Assembly (NCBI GenBank): GCA_937949545.1
Contig: CALEDR010000001.1
Span: 1-64,000 of the forward strand
Direction of reading: 5' to 3'
Source: an uncultured Phycisphaerae bacterium
GTDB taxonomy: Bacteria > Planctomycetota > Phycisphaerae > Sedimentisphaerales > Anaerohalosphaeraceae
Length of the DNA stretch: 64,000 nt
Below are positions 1-9,221 of this stretch, in pieces. The notes under the pieces were generated by a model. That model was not told where the DNA came from. It saw only the letters and a program-made list of their open reading frames with translations, and searched no databases. The translations under genes were made by a program, and so were the position numbers. Position 1 is the first letter of the stretch, and the number at the start of each line of letters is the position of its first letter.

Positions 1-1105
1 GGAGAAGTTTGTTGGTTTCAATAGAGGCGAAAGCCCTTCGAAGGGCCTGACGGGCCTGGGTGAAATCTTTTTGGGCCATCGCCTGGTCAGCTTTGGCTAA
101 TGCGTCCTGAACAATAGCCGTGACATATCCGATTTGGACGGATTGCTTACGCAGAACTTCATTTAAGTAAGAATCGGTCTGTTCGGCGGGAACGGTTTGA
201 ACCGGCGCTGCAGCAGGGGCCGGCTGGGGTTCTGCGGCAGTTACGGCAGCGGTCGCTGCTGATTCAGGCAGGGCCGGCACAGAAGGTTCCGCAGGGGCTT
301 CTGGTGCAGTCGGAGCCGCAGAGGAGACTTCTGCGGGAACCGATTCGGCCGGAACAGGGGTTGCCGGGACCATCTGCATAATTTCGATTTCAATCTGCTC
401 CTGCGGTTTTAAGGCGGGCTGCGAAACAGTCGGTGCGGGCTGAACGGCCGGGGGCGGCGTCTGCTGCACCTGTTCAATCATTTTCAGATAGTCCATCGGA
501 GAAATCGAACCGCGCACCTCCATACCGGACTGGGCTGCCTGCGTAAAACCGGCCTTGGCTTTTTCATAGTTCTTCTGCTGATAATCCTGGACGGCCTGGT
601 CATAAATCGCCTGGATCCTTGCCCGCTCTGCATCCAGGTTGGCCTGGACATTCTGGGCGATGCCCTGGATGGTGCTGCGTTCTTTCTCGGATAGGTACGG
701 ACTGGCCAAAAGGCCGTTCAGGAGTGTGAGGGCCTGCTGATGCTGACCGGCGGAGGATAATTCTTCGGCCTGTTTGATGATTTCCGGCATTCGTCGGCGT
801 GATTCCAGCGCTTCGGCCGTCTGTCTGGAGAGGGCGTCAACGGTCGCAATCTGGGCGTCCGTCAGATAAGGAGTGTAATTGTCGCGGATTTCTTTGAGGA
901 GGGTTTCTGCGGATTGGTAAAGGCCGCGTTTGATTTGTTCCTGGGCAACGCGGATGTATTCTTCCGCTCTTTTCTGTTTGGACTGGGTTTCGGAAAGCGT
1001 TTCCGCCCGGACGGATGGAATCGCAAACACAGCCAAAAGAGCGGTCAAAGCGAACAGGCAAAACCAAAGCAGGTACCCCTTTTTGAAGTTGTCGATTGTT
1101 GACAC
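1..1105 (-). CDS. Exported TPR-like protein with Pro/Ala-rich linker, C-terminus beyond window
   Basis: The reading frame enters from the left edge and 368 codons are visible. I place the start at a GTG (1103-1105) because GGAGG lies five bases upstream. Residues 1-34 form a signal peptide with a hydrophobic core at 12-29 and a likely cleavage site after VRA. Residues 35-210 are charged and helical with TPR-like periodicity (for example EEYIRVAQEQIKRGLYQSAE). Residues 217-308 are a Pro/Ala/Glu-rich linker, after which helices resume. Comparable N-termini precede secretin domains in some planctomycete proteins, but that part would lie outside this window, so the link is a guess. The function is not recognised. 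It is divergent from tsaB. Confidence 0.8.
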   Translation of the reverse strand, partial: MSTIDNFKKGYLLWFCLFALTALLAVFAIPSVRAETLSETQSKQKRAEEYIRVAQEQIKRGLYQSAETLLKEIRDNYTPYLTDAQIATVDALSRQTAEALESRRRMPEIIKQAEELSSAGQHQQALTLLNGLLASPYLSEKERSTIQGIAQNVQANLDAERARIQAIYDQAVQDYQQKNYEKAKAGFTQAAQSGMEVRGSISPMDYLKMIEQVQQTPPPAVQPAPTVSQPALKPQEQIEIEIMQMVPATPVPAESVPAEVSSAAPTAPEAPAEPSVPALPESAATAAVTAAEPQPAPAAAPVQTVPAEQTDSYLNEVLRKQSVQIGYVTAIVQDALAKADQAMAQKDFTQARQALRRAFASIETNKLL

Positions 1106-1328
1106 CGTTACCTCCAGCATTTCATATAAATTATGACGTTTTCAAAACCATCCGACAAACCTATAGATATACTCCCCTCGGATTGACAGGTCAGTGTAAA
1201 GACAACAGATTGTTCTTGCAAGTGAAAAAACCCAAAACTTTGTGAACAGATTCTTGTTTTTCGGGGTGGGGGTTTTTAAGATTCCGCCGGTTGCGAAAAT
1301 TAATGAAGAAATTTGAGAGGAAAAGAGC

Positions 1329-2042
1329 GTGAAGGACGAACCGTATTTGCTGGCGATAGATTGTTCGGGCCGCATCGGTTCTGCGGCAGTCGGGCGTGGA
1401 CCATCCCTGCTGGCCGAGCGTGTCTTTTCCGGGAAGATGCGTCACAGCCGGGAATTATTTGTGTCTATGGAAGCGGCTTTCGAGGAGGCCGGCTGCGGTT
1501 TGCAAGACGTCGGCGCTTTCTGTTTTACAGTCGGTCCCGGCAGTTTTACGGGCCTTCGGATAGCCGTTACTGCCGCCAAGATGCTTCATTTTGCCAAGAA
1601 AATCCCCCTTATTGCCGTGAATACACTCGATACAATAGCCTATAATACGACAGATTATGTCGCAAAAGAAGGCGGGGCACCTTCATATTTGTCTGTTGTT
1701 CTGGATGCAAAACAAAACTCTTTTTTTTCGGCCGTTTATCGATGGGATGGTTTAAAATGGATAAAATATACCGATGACATGGTTATTCCCGGGGAAAAGT
1801 TAGTCAGACAGCTTGTTGAACTCGGAAGAAGCGCGGTGGTTGGAGAAGGGCTTTTTTATCACAGGGAATTGTTTCAAACGGCTGGAATTCAAATCATTCC
1901 TGATGCGTACTGGTCTGCCTCTGCAAGGGCCGTTCTGAAAGCGGCCTATCAAAAGTATTGCTCCGGTCAGTTTGACAATGCGTTCCAGCTTGTTCCTTAT
2001 TATATACGCCCGCCTGAAATTACGGAAAAAGCAAAAAAATAA
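1329..2042 (+). CDS. tsaB: tRNA threonylcarbamoyladenosine biosynthesis protein TsaB
   Basis: TsaB is an ASKHA-fold partner of TsaD in making the universal t6A37 modification of ANN-decoding tRNAs in the cytoplasm. The phosphate-binding start (AIDCSGRIGSAAVG, residues 9-22) and the family signature GPGSFTGLRI (69-78) are both present. The length, 237 aa, is usual for the family. The start is a GTG preceded by GAGAGG. The C-terminal half is more divergent, as is normal for TsaB. It stands alone, 274 bp upstream of groEL1, with no obvious terminator between them. Confidence 0.93.
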   Translation: MKDEPYLLAIDCSGRIGSAAVGRGPSLLAERVFSGKMRHSRELFVSMEAAFEEAGCGLQDVGAFCFTVGPGSFTGLRIAVTAAKMLHFAKKIPLIAVNTLDTIAYNTTDYVAKEGGAPSYLSVVLDAKQNSFFSAVYRWDGLKWIKYTDDMVIPGEKLVRQLVELGRSAVVGEGLFYHRELFQTAGIQIIPDAYWSASARAVLKAAYQKYCSGQFDNAFQLVPYYIRPPEITEKAKK

Positions 2043-2316
2043 GGGACTTCAAGTCTGCATTTTTCTCATCCTGTCAAGTTGACCGGTTTCAAAGGGCTTG
2101 CGGGTTGAAATTGGCAGAGATTCGGAAAGAAATCGGGCAAGGACAAGTTTTTGTTGAATTTTCATAAGGCAAGATTTTGTAAGACTTTAAAACCCGATTT
2201 CTTTTGGTTCTATTTTGGCCTTTGATGCTTCTGGTATTGGGTTTGCATAAGTGGTTTTGCCAAAATGAGTACGGAGACATAGTGTTGAAAGAAAAAACAC
2301 AGGAGAGAGAAGTGCT

Positions 2317-3978
2317 ATGGCAGCGAAACAATTAGCGTTTGAAACAGATGCCCGCAGTGCCTTGCTGGCCGGAGTAGAAAAGCTTGCTGCCGCGGTTCGG
2401 TCCACGTTGGGACCCCGCGGACGGAATGCCGTCATCGACAAGGGCTGGGGCGGCCCGACGGTTACCAAAGACGGCGTAACGGTAGCCGAAGAGATTGAAT
2501 TGCTGGACAAAACGGAAAATATGGGGGCCAAACTCGTTCGGGAGGCCGCCAGCAAGACTTCGAAAGTGGCCGGGGACGGTACGACTACGGCGACCGTCCT
2601 GGCCGAAGCGATTTTTAAAGAGGCTTACAAAAACCTGGCTGCCGGCGCCGATGCGATGGCTCTGAATCGGGGCATCCAGAAGGCCGTGGCGGCGGCGGTG
2701 GAAAAACTGAAATCCCTCGCCAAGCCCATCGATATTTCCAAAAAAGATGACATTATCAACATTGCCGCCATCAGCGCCAACAACGATTTTGAAATCGGCA
2801 AGAAGATGGCCGAGGCCTTTATGCGGGTGGGTAAGGACGGCGTCATCACGGTGGAAGAAGGACGCGGCCTGGAGACCACCGTGGAGTATGTGGAGGGAAT
2901 GCAGTTTGACCGCGGTTATCTTTCTCCGCACTTTGTCACGGACCCGGACCATATGGTCTGCGAGCTTGAAAAGCCCTATATTCTTGTGTATGAGGAGAAA
3001 ATCAGCAATGTAGCCAAACTGGTTCCGCTACTGGAAGAAATCGCCCGGGTCAAGCGTCCGCTTCTGATTATCGCCGAAGATGTGGAAGGAGAGGCGCTGG
3101 CGACACTGGTGGTCAACAAGTTGCGAGGGATTCTGCAGGTGGCGGCGGTGAAGGCCCCCGGGTACGGCGACAGAAGAAAAGCGATGCTGGAGGATATTGC
3201 GATTCTCACGGGTGCCGAGCCCATTTTCAAGGATTTGGGCATTGAGCTGGATCGGGTTCGTCTGTCTCAATTGGGGCAGGCCCGCAAGGTGACCATCGAC
3301 AGCGAGAATACCACGATTATCGAAGGGGCCGGCGAAGCGAAAGCCATTCAGGGCCGTATTGCTCAAATCAAGAGTGAAATTGAGACTACCACAAGCGATT
3401 ATGACCGGGAAAAACTGCAGGAGCGGCTGGCCAAGCTGACCGGCGGTGTGGCGCAAATCAATGTGGGGGCCGCCAGTGAGGCGGAGATGAAGGAAAAGAA
3501 GGCCCGCATTGAAGATGCTCTGCACGCAACCCGTGCGGCGATTGAGGAAGGCATTGTACCCGGCGGCGGCGTGGCCCTGGTGCGGTGCATGGAGGAGGTG
3601 GCCAAGCTGGACCTGAAGGGTGATGAGAAAACCGGTGCAGAAATTGTCATGAATGCCCTGAAGATGCCCTGCTACTGGATTGCGGAAAATGCCGGTGCCG
3701 TCGGGGCGCTGGTGGTCAGCAAGGTGGCCAAGGGCAAAGGCGGTTTTGGGTACAATGCAGACAAGGATACCTATGAAGACCTGCTGGAGGCGGGCGTGAT
3801 TGACCCGGTGAAGGTTACCCGCATTGCTCTGCAGAATGCAGCTTCCGTGGCGGGTCTGTTGCTGACGACGGATTGCGTTGTCACGGAAAAGCCGAAGGAC
3901 ACCAAGAAGGGAAACAAGCGCGACCGGTTCGGCGGCGGTCCGGACATGGAAGATATGGATGATATGGATATGATGTAA
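2317..3978 (+). CDS. groL: Chaperonin GroEL, copy 1
   Basis: This is a 60 kDa chaperonin subunit, 553 aa, which refolds proteins in a double-ring cage capped by GroES. The equatorial ATPase motif GDGTTTATV lies at 86-94 (Asp87), and the second catalytic Asp is in [10 protein letters not shown]. The start follows GGAGAGAGAAGTGCT. The C-terminal tail is not the usual GGM repeat: it ends in Asp/Met-rich repeats after a GGG. It is the first gene of groEL1-groES-groEL2. I looked for a CIRCE inverted repeat (HrcA operator) in 2043-2316 and did not see one, so the heat-shock control is unknown. Confidence 0.97.
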   Translation: MAAKQLAFETDARSALLAGVEKLAAAVRSTLGPRGRNAVIDKGWGGPTVTKDGVTVAEEIELLDKTENMGAKLVREAASKTSKVAGDGTTTATVLAEAIFKEAYKNLAAGADAMALNRGIQKAVAAAVEKLKSLAKPIDISKKDDIINIAAISANNDFEIGKKMAEAFMRVGKDGVITVEEGRGLETTVEYVEGMQFDRGYLSPHFVTDPDHMVCELEKPYILVYEEKISNVAKLVPLLEEIARVKRPLLIIAEDVEGEALATLVVNKLRGILQVAAVKAPGYGDRRKAMLEDIAILTGAEPIFKDLGIELDRVRLSQLGQARKVTIDSENTTIIEGAGEAKAIQGRIAQIKSEIETTTSDYDREKLQERLAKLTGGVAQINVGAASEAEMKEKKARIEDALHATRAAIEEGIVPGGGVALVRCMEEVAKLDLKGDEKTGAEIVMNALKMPCYWIAENAGAVGALVVSKVAKGKGGFGYNADKDTYEDLLEAGVIDPVKVTRIALQNAASVAGLLLTTDCVVTEKPKDTKKGNKRDRFGGGPDMEDMDDMDMM

Positions 3979-4031
3979 TGGAATCAACCGATACGGAAAA
4001 CCTTGAAAGAAGATAACAGGAGAGGAACCCT

Positions 4032-4322
4032 ATGAAACTCAAACCACTGGATGATCGAGTTGTCGTAAAGCCTCAGGAAGCGGAAGAAAAGACCCCGGGC
4101 GGCATTGTCCTGCCGGATACGGCCAAGGAAAAACCTCTGATGGGCAAGGTGATTGCCGTCGGGGAAGGCAAGCGGCTGGAAAACGGAAGCCGGGCCAAGA
4201 TGTCCGTGAGCAAAAATGATATTGTGCTCTTCGGCAAGTACAGCGGCAGTGACGTGGAAATCGACGGCGTGGAGTACAAGATTCTTCGCGAAAGCGAGAT
4301 CTTAGGCGTTGTCGAGCAGTAA
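4032..4322 (+). CDS. groS: Co-chaperonin GroES
   Basis: This is the 10 kDa heptameric lid of the chaperonin, 96 aa, full length. The family start ([12 protein letters not shown]), the mobile loop rich in Gly/Thr/Pro (about 16-38, with TPGGIVLPD) that touches GroEL, and the C-terminal strand ILGVVE are all visible. A strong AGGAGAGG lies upstream. It sits between two groEL genes, so a single GroES may serve both rings. Confidence 0.97.
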   Translation: MKLKPLDDRVVVKPQEAEEKTPGGIVLPDTAKEKPLMGKVIAVGEGKRLENGSRAKMSVSKNDIVLFGKYSGSDVEIDGVEYKILRESEILGVVEQ

Positions 4323-4377
4323 GGGAAAAGGACAGGATTCCAGCAAGCGCCTGCAAAGGCGGGAGGTTTATGAACAT

Positions 4378-5994
4378 ATGGCAAAACAGATGATGTTTCA
4401 GGAACAGGCGCGAGCCCAGCTGAAAGAGGGGTTGTCCCGTCTGGCCGCCGCGGTGAAGGTCACGATGGGACCGACCGGCAAGAATGTGCTGCTGCAGAAA
4501 AGCTACGGCTCGCCGAAGATTACAAAAGACGGCGTATCGGTCAGCAAGGAAATCGAGTTGCCCGAGCCGTTCCAGAATGTCGGTGCCAAGATGGTCAATC
4601 AGGTAGCCAGCAAGACCAGCGATGTGGTCGGAGACGGTACAACGACGGCAACGGTTCTGGCGGAGGCCATTTATACGGAAGGACTGAAGTATGTGACGTC
4701 CGGTGTGAATCCTGTGGCGATTCAGCGGGGTATTGCCAAAGCCGCTGAGGCCGCAATCGAGTACATCAAGTCCGTCAGCAAGCCGGTAAAAGGGCATGAA
4801 GACATCGCCCGCGTCGGTACCATCAGCGCTAACAACAATCCGGAGGTCGGCGAAATTCTGGCGCAGGCGATGGACAAAGTCGGCAAGGAAGGCGTTATTG
4901 AGGTCGAAGAAGGCAAGGGAATGGAGACCGAGCTGACGGTTGTCGAGGGAATGCAGTTTGATAAAGGGTATATTTCTCCGTATTTCATGACCAACCCCGA
5001 CACCCTCGAATGTGTGCTCGAAGATGCCTATATCCTCCTTCACGAGAAGAAAATCAGCAACCTGCGGGAGCTGATTCCGCTGCTGGAAAAGATTGCCCAT
5101 GTGTCTGCGCCTCTGCTGATTGTAGCGGAGGATGTAGAAGGCGAGGCGCTGGCAGCGCTGGTCATCAACCGGCTGCAGGGCGTGCTGAAGGTCTGTGCCG
5201 TCAAGGCGCCGGGCTTCGGCGACCGACGCAAGGCCATGCTGCAGGATATCGGCGTTCTGACCGGCGGCCAGGTGATTACGGAGGATCTGGGCATCAAGCT
5301 GGAAAAGATTGAACTGTCTCAGCTGGGCCGGGCCAAACGGGTGGTGGTGGGCAAGGAAACCACGACCATCATTGAAGGGGCCGGCAAGAAGAAGGACATT
5401 CAGGCCCGCTGCGACCAGATTCGTCATCAGATTGAGAAAACCACCAGCGATTATGACCGCGAGAAGCTGCAGGAGCGTCTGGCGAAACTGACCGGCGGCG
5501 TGGCGGTAATCAAAGCCGGTGCTCCGACGGAAACGGAGATGAAGGAACGCAAAGACCTGCTGGAAGATGCCCTGCATGCCGTCAAAGCGGCGGCCGAGGA
5601 AGGAATTGTCCCCGGCGGCGGAGTGGTCTTCCTGCGGGCGATTGCGGGAGTGGAAAAGGCCCGAGCCAAGGCCAAAGGCGATGAAAAGATTGGGTATGAT
5701 ATAGTGATTGAGGCCCTGAAAGCCCCGACCCGCCAGATTGTGGACAATGGAGGCGGAGACGGGGAAGTCATCGTAGCCGAACTGCTCGAGAAGGGCGAAA
5801 CGATCGGCTATGATGCCTTGACGGGCCAGTATGTCGATATGTTCAAGGCCGGCATCATCGACCCGGCAAAAGTGGCCCGGACGGCCCTGCAGAACGCCGC
5901 TTCGGTGGCCGGTCTGATGCTGACGACCAATGTAGTGATTGCGGAACTGAAAGAAGACAAAAAGGAGAACGCCGTGCCGGGTGCGGTATTCTAA
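4378..5994 (+). CDS. Chaperonin GroEL, copy 2 (divergent paralogue)
   Basis: This is a second 60 kDa chaperonin, 538 aa. I chose the ATG at 4378 because the homology begins there ([15 protein letters not shown]) and GGGAGG lies 11 bases upstream. An in-frame start at 4309 overlaps groES but would add 23 unrelated residues. The ATPase motif GDGTTTATV (85-93) and the Asp of EDALHAV are kept, so it should still hydrolyse ATP. It lacks the flexible Gly/Met tail and ends in a charged segment closing with VPGAVF. Family knowledge suggests secondary GroELs serve restricted clients; which ones cannot be told here. Confidence 0.95.
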   Translation: MAKQMMFQEQARAQLKEGLSRLAAAVKVTMGPTGKNVLLQKSYGSPKITKDGVSVSKEIELPEPFQNVGAKMVNQVASKTSDVVGDGTTTATVLAEAIYTEGLKYVTSGVNPVAIQRGIAKAAEAAIEYIKSVSKPVKGHEDIARVGTISANNNPEVGEILAQAMDKVGKEGVIEVEEGKGMETELTVVEGMQFDKGYISPYFMTNPDTLECVLEDAYILLHEKKISNLRELIPLLEKIAHVSAPLLIVAEDVEGEALAALVINRLQGVLKVCAVKAPGFGDRRKAMLQDIGVLTGGQVITEDLGIKLEKIELSQLGRAKRVVVGKETTTIIEGAGKKKDIQARCDQIRHQIEKTTSDYDREKLQERLAKLTGGVAVIKAGAPTETEMKERKDLLEDALHAVKAAAEEGIVPGGGVVFLRAIAGVEKARAKAKGDEKIGYDIVIEALKAPTRQIVDNGGGDGEVIVAELLEKGETIGYDALTGQYVDMFKAGIIDPAKVARTALQNAASVAGLMLTTNVVIAELKEDKKENAVPGAVF

Positions 5995-6012
5995 GGGAAA
6001 CAGCAACTCCAG

Positions 6013-6070
6013 TGCCGCGTCCGGACCGCCGGCTGACCGGTGAGGGATTCGGACGCGGCATTATTTTCTT
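6013..6070 (+). terminator. Rho-independent terminator after groEL2
   Basis: Eleven-base arms TGCCGCGTCCG (6013-6023) and CGGACGCGGCA (6050-6060) pair perfectly and are followed by the T-rich tract TTATTTTCTT. The 26-base loop holds a smaller GC-rich palindrome (CCGCCGG...). dnaJ starts 12 bases further on, so this either ends the chaperonin transcript or acts as a partial terminator before dnaJ. Confidence 0.8.
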
Positions 6071-6082
6071 ATCGAGGCGACG

Positions 6083-7219
6083 ATGGCCAAACGCGACTAC
6101 TATGAAGTGCTGGGTGTAGAGCGCAACGCCACACCCGACGAGATTAAACGCGCCTATCGAAAAATGGCCATCAAATACCATCCGGACAAAAACCCGGGCA
6201 ACAAAGAGGCCGAGGCCAAATTCAAGGAGTGTGCCGAGGCCTATGAGGTTCTCAGCGACCCGGAAAAACGGAAACGATACGACCAGTATGGTCATGACGG
6301 GCTTCGGGGAGTCGGTGTTCACGACTACAGTCGAATGAACGTCGAAGATATCGGCGATATGTTCGGGGATATCTTCGGCGATATCTTCGGGGATATCTTC
6401 GGACGCCGGAGCCGAACCGGTGCCGCCAGAGGTCCGGTTCGGGGGTATGACCTGGAGACGACGGTGGAACTGACCCTCGAGGAGGTCGCCCTGGGAACGG
6501 AAAAGACGATTGAGTTTACGCGTCAGGATACCTGCAGCGACTGCCGCGGCAGCGGGGTTGCTCAGGGAAAATCCCCGAGCCGCTGTCCGACCTGCGGAGG
6601 CAGCGGACAGGTTCAGCGGGCCGGTCTGGGCGGATTTTTCCAGATGGTTTCAACCTGCCCGCAGTGCCGCGGGAGCGGACAAATCATCACAGACCCGTGC
6701 CGAACCTGCCGGGGGACCGGGACAACGCCTCGGCAGCGCACCCTGACGGTTAAGATTCCGCCGGGGGTCCATGAAGGGCAGGGCATTCGGGTCAGCGGCG
6801 AAGGCGAGCCCGGCCGTTTTGGCGGACCGCACGGGGATTTGTACTGCTATGTGCGAGTCAAAGCGCATCCGTTCCTGATGCGGAATGGTTCGGATTTGAT
6901 GGTGACGGTGCCGCTGAGTTTCACCCAGCTGACGCTCGGGACAACGATTGATGTGCCGACTCTGGATGGAACGCGTCAGCTGAAGATTCCTCCGGGGACT
7001 CAGCACGGCAGCGTTTTTCGGGTGCGCGGGCAGGGATTGCCGGATCTGCGGACCGGAGTCAAAGGGGATTTGCTGGTCCAGGCGGCGGTGGAGATTCCCC
7101 GTCGGATTACGCCGGAACAGGAGCGTCTCCTGCGGCAGTATGCGGAGATTGAAGCCAGGCAGAGCGGTTCGGAAAGCCGCAGTTTTTTTGAGCGGATTCG
7201 AAAGCACTTCGGCGGATAA
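6083..7219 (+). CDS. dnaJ: Chaperone DnaJ (Hsp40, type I)
   Basis: DnaJ is a co-chaperone that delivers substrates to DnaK and stimulates its ATPase; 378 aa. The J domain (1-70) has HPD at 33-35. A Gly/Phe region follows, then a zinc-binding domain with four CxxCxGxG repeats (about 151-213), then the two C-terminal substrate-binding barrels. The G/F region contains an unusual four-fold GD(M/I)F repeat. It is followed 12 bp later by grpE. No dnaK is nearby in this window, so the partner must be encoded elsewhere. Confidence 0.97.
   Translation: MAKRDYYEVLGVERNATPDEIKRAYRKMAIKYHPDKNPGNKEAEAKFKECAEAYEVLSDPEKRKRYDQYGHDGLRGVGVHDYSRMNVEDIGDMFGDIFGDIFGDIFGRRSRTGAARGPVRGYDLETTVELTLEEVALGTEKTIEFTRQDTCSDCRGSGVAQGKSPSRCPTCGGSGQVQRAGLGGFFQMVSTCPQCRGSGQIITDPCRTCRGTGTTPRQRTLTVKIPPGVHEGQGIRVSGEGEPGRFGGPHGDLYCYVRVKAHPFLMRNGSDLMVTVPLSFTQLTLGTTIDVPTLDGTRQLKIPPGTQHGSVFRVRGQGLPDLRTGVKGDLLVQAAVEIPRRITPEQERLLRQYAEIEARQSGSESRSFFERIRKHFGG
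6353..6400 (+). repeat. 12-bp tandem repeat, four units, in dnaJ
   Basis: Four units of GG(C/G)GATAT(C/G)TTC run head to tail in frame and encode [16 protein letters not shown] in the Gly/Phe-rich linker of DnaJ. Units 2-4 differ only at the third base. The copy number could vary by slippage. Confidence 0.9.
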
Positions 7220-7231
7220 AGGGAAGTTTGT

Positions 7232-7858
7232 ATGACCCAGAAACCGGATAAACAGGAAAAAGAAAAGGGAAAAACGGACCCTGCGGTGCAGGAATTGGCA
7301 GAACTGCAGGAGAAGTGCAGGGCCCTTGAAGAGGAAAAGCAGAAGCTTTTTGAGCAGCTCCAGCGGCTGAGTGCGGATTATGCCAATTATCAAAAACGCA
7401 CAGCCCGGCAGATTGCGGATGCCGTGGCCTATGAGAAAAGAACGCTTTTGCGGTCATGGCTGTCTTCGCTGGACAACCTGGAGCATGCCCTGGCTTCGGT
7501 GTCGAATCAGGCCGGTCCGGATGCTCTGCCGAAACTGGTCGAGGGAATTCGGATGGTGTATGAGCATATGCTGGCAACGCTGAACGGCCTGGGGGTTCGA
7601 AAAATAGAAGCGATTGGACAGCCGTTTACGCCGGGGCCTCATGAGGCGTTGATGACCTGTGCTCAGCCGGAACAGGCGGATAATATTGTTCTGCAGGTGC
7701 ATCAGTCGGGTTATCTGCTGGGGGATGAAGTGCTGCGTCCGGCCAAAGTGATTGTCAATAAGCTCCCTTCTGTCTCGGCGGCGGAAACCTGTACGGAATC
7801 TGCATCGGATGATTTGAAAGATGCCGAACAGTCCAAAGAGCGTTCTGAGGAGTCCTGA
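7232..7858 (+). CDS. grpE: Nucleotide exchange factor GrpE
   Basis: GrpE releases ADP from DnaK and is also a thermosensor; 208 aa. The N-terminal 60 residues are Lys/Glu-rich and form the long coiled-coil stalk. They are followed by the family core (RLSADYANYQKRTARQ) and a C-terminal beta region with GxPFxPxxHEAL and a GYLLGDEVLRPAKVIV ending, as in canonical GrpE. The last 35 residues are an acidic, Ser-rich extension. A weak GGGAAG ribosome-binding site lies upstream. It is in an apparent operon with dnaJ and the zinc-ribbon gene. Confidence 0.95.
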   Translation: MTQKPDKQEKEKGKTDPAVQELAELQEKCRALEEEKQKLFEQLQRLSADYANYQKRTARQIADAVAYEKRTLLRSWLSSLDNLEHALASVSNQAGPDALPKLVEGIRMVYEHMLATLNGLGVRKIEAIGQPFTPGPHEALMTCAQPEQADNIVLQVHQSGYLLGDEVLRPAKVIVNKLPSVSAAETCTESASDDLKDAEQSKERSEES

Positions 7859-7860
7859 TT

Positions 7861-8163
7861 ATGCCGACGTATGAATATCTTTGTGATTCCTGCGGACAGG
7901 CGATGGAGATTTTTCAGTCCATCACGGAGTCTCCCCGAAAAAAATGCCCTCACTGCGGAAAGTCGAAACTGAAACGGCTGTTGGGGACCGGAGCCGGTGT
8001 GCTTTTTAAGGGGAGCGGTTTTTATCAGACGGATTACCGCTCGGAAAGTTATAAAAAGGCATCCGAGAAAGACTCCCCGAAGCCGAAAAGCGAAAAATCG
8101 GCCGGTGCCGCTTCATCGGAAACGAAGTCTGCCGGCAAAACAGCGACTGCTTCCGGTGAATAA
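7861..8163 (+). CDS. FmdB-type zinc-ribbon regulatory protein
   Basis: This is a 100 aa protein starting MPTYEYLCDSCG, the hallmark of the FmdB/CxxC_CxxC zinc-ribbon family. Cys8, Cys11, Cys29 and Cys32 are the predicted zinc ligands. The C-terminal third is a low-complexity Lys/Ser/Ala tail. It begins two bases after the grpE stop, so it is co-transcribed with the chaperone genes. The family was named as a putative regulator, but its molecular role is not established; zinc-ribbon proteins of this type are often found near stress genes. Confidence 0.9.
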   Translation: MPTYEYLCDSCGQAMEIFQSITESPRKKCPHCGKSKLKRLLGTGAGVLFKGSGFYQTDYRSESYKKASEKDSPKPKSEKSAGAASSETKSAGKTATASGE

Positions 8164-8169
8164 ATCGGC

Positions 8170-9087
8170 TCACCGAATTTGAAGTACAGCTGAAACCGGG
8201 TAGTGGTCGGAAGGATAGCGGCCGGAAAAGTCCTGTCGATTTATCGCAGCGGCCAGTACTCGAACCCTTGTATCGACGAGGATATGATCGATTTTTGAGC
8301 CGAGTATAGAGCCGTGGAATTTGTGATACGTCCCTTCGTCTAATCGGTGGGGATACAGAGCTTTCCACGTATCCAGCATTCTGTTTTTCCCGGCTTTTTG
8401 AAGAATCTGCATTGCCGGGTTATCGATTTCCATATTGAAATCTCCCATGACAATGAAGGGATCTTTGTATTTGCGGGAGGCAATCTGATCGTTTAAGATT
8501 TCAATGCTGCGGGTGCGGGCTCGCTGCGATAAATTGTCCAGGTGAACGTTGTAGACATAAAAGCAGCGGGCAGTTTCCAGGTCGGCCAGACGTACCCAGC
8601 TGCAAATCCGGGGAAAAAGTGTGCCTGCAAACTTGGAACCGGGCTCCCAGGGTGAATTGGAGAACCAGATTGTCCCGGAATCGATTCTGTAAAAACGTTT
8701 TTTCTTATAAAGAATGGCACAGGTTTCTCCCTTGTCCGGTTCATTGCCTCGTCCAACGGCATACGCGTCGTACTGGGGCAGCCCCTGCAGGATTTCGTCC
8801 AGCTGATAGGGCAGGGCTTCCTGGAGACCGACGACATCGTATTGTTCCGCTGCCAGGAGGGAAATGACCATGGCTCGCCGCTGGGACCAATCCCGGCTGC
8901 CGGATGCGTAACGACCGACTCGGATGTTGAATGTGGCGGCATGAAGAATGTCTCGGTCAACAGCGGCAGCAGACATCCGCAGAGGGCGGGAAGACAAAGC
9001 CGTGTCGGCAAAGGATTGACTGATGAGGATTCCTGCAAGCAGGAAGAAAAAGACAGTTCGGCTCGGAAGCATATTGGCGTTTCCCAT
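8170..9087 (-). CDS. Exported endonuclease/exonuclease/phosphatase (EEP) family protein
   Basis: This is a 305 aa metal-dependent phosphoesterase of the DNase I-like fold. Residues 1-27 are a signal peptide (cleavage after SFA), so it acts outside the cytoplasm. Catalytic and metal positions are visible: Asn54/Arg56, Glu90 in LQE, His182 in NVHLDN, Asp216/Asn218 in GDFN, Asp267 in SKIDHI and Asp294-His295 in SDHYPV. The substrate (nucleic acid, phospholipid or sugar phosphate) cannot be told. It converges with the FmdB gene, six bases apart. Confidence 0.9.
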   Translation of the reverse strand: MGNANMLPSRTVFFFLLAGILISQSFADTALSSRPLRMSAAAVDRDILHAATFNIRVGRYASGSRDWSQRRAMVISLLAAEQYDVVGLQEALPYQLDEILQGLPQYDAYAVGRGNEPDKGETCAILYKKKRFYRIDSGTIWFSNSPWEPGSKFAGTLFPRICSWVRLADLETARCFYVYNVHLDNLSQRARTRSIEILNDQIASRKYKDPFIVMGDFNMEIDNPAMQILQKAGKNRMLDTWKALYPHRLDEGTYHKFHGSILGSKIDHILVDTRVRVLAAAINRQDFSGRYPSDHYPVSAVLQIR

Positions 9088-9093
9088 TCATCA

Positions 9094-9148
9094 TTTCAGA
9101 CCTTTTGTTTTTCTCCCCGCGAAATGATTCGCCCGTTTTGGTCTGAAA
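9094..9148. repeat. Nested inverted repeats between the phosphoesterase and kinase genes
   Basis: Arms TTTCAGACC (9094-9102) and GGTCTGAAA (9140-9148) are perfect. Inside lies a second inverted repeat, GCGAA-ATGA-TTCGC (9119-9132). There is no T-run on either strand, so it is more likely an operator or RNA structure than a terminator. Confidence 0.45.
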
Positions 9149-9221
9149 ACTTGAAAGATTTAATGGAATTTCTTTTTAGAGAGGAAAAAGGGAAAGATAA
9201 GGTATCGTTTTTGTCGACTTT

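Noticed and set aside
1183-1211. Sigma-70 promoter (TTGACA) upstream of tsaB
   Set aside because: A perfect -35-like TTGACA is present, but the sequence 17 bases later (CAGATT) matches the -10 consensus at only three positions.
2043-2316. CIRCE element (HrcA operator) or sigma-32 promoter upstream of groEL1
   Set aside because: I searched for TTAGCACTC-N9-GAGTGCTAA and for CTTGAA/CCCCAT-type boxes and found no acceptable match.
3028-6006. Very long open frames on the minus strand opposite groEL1 and groEL2 (up to 655 codons)
   Set aside because: They are antisense shadows of high-GC coding sequence. The plus-strand products are unmistakable GroEL proteins and the antisense translations show no recognisable motifs.
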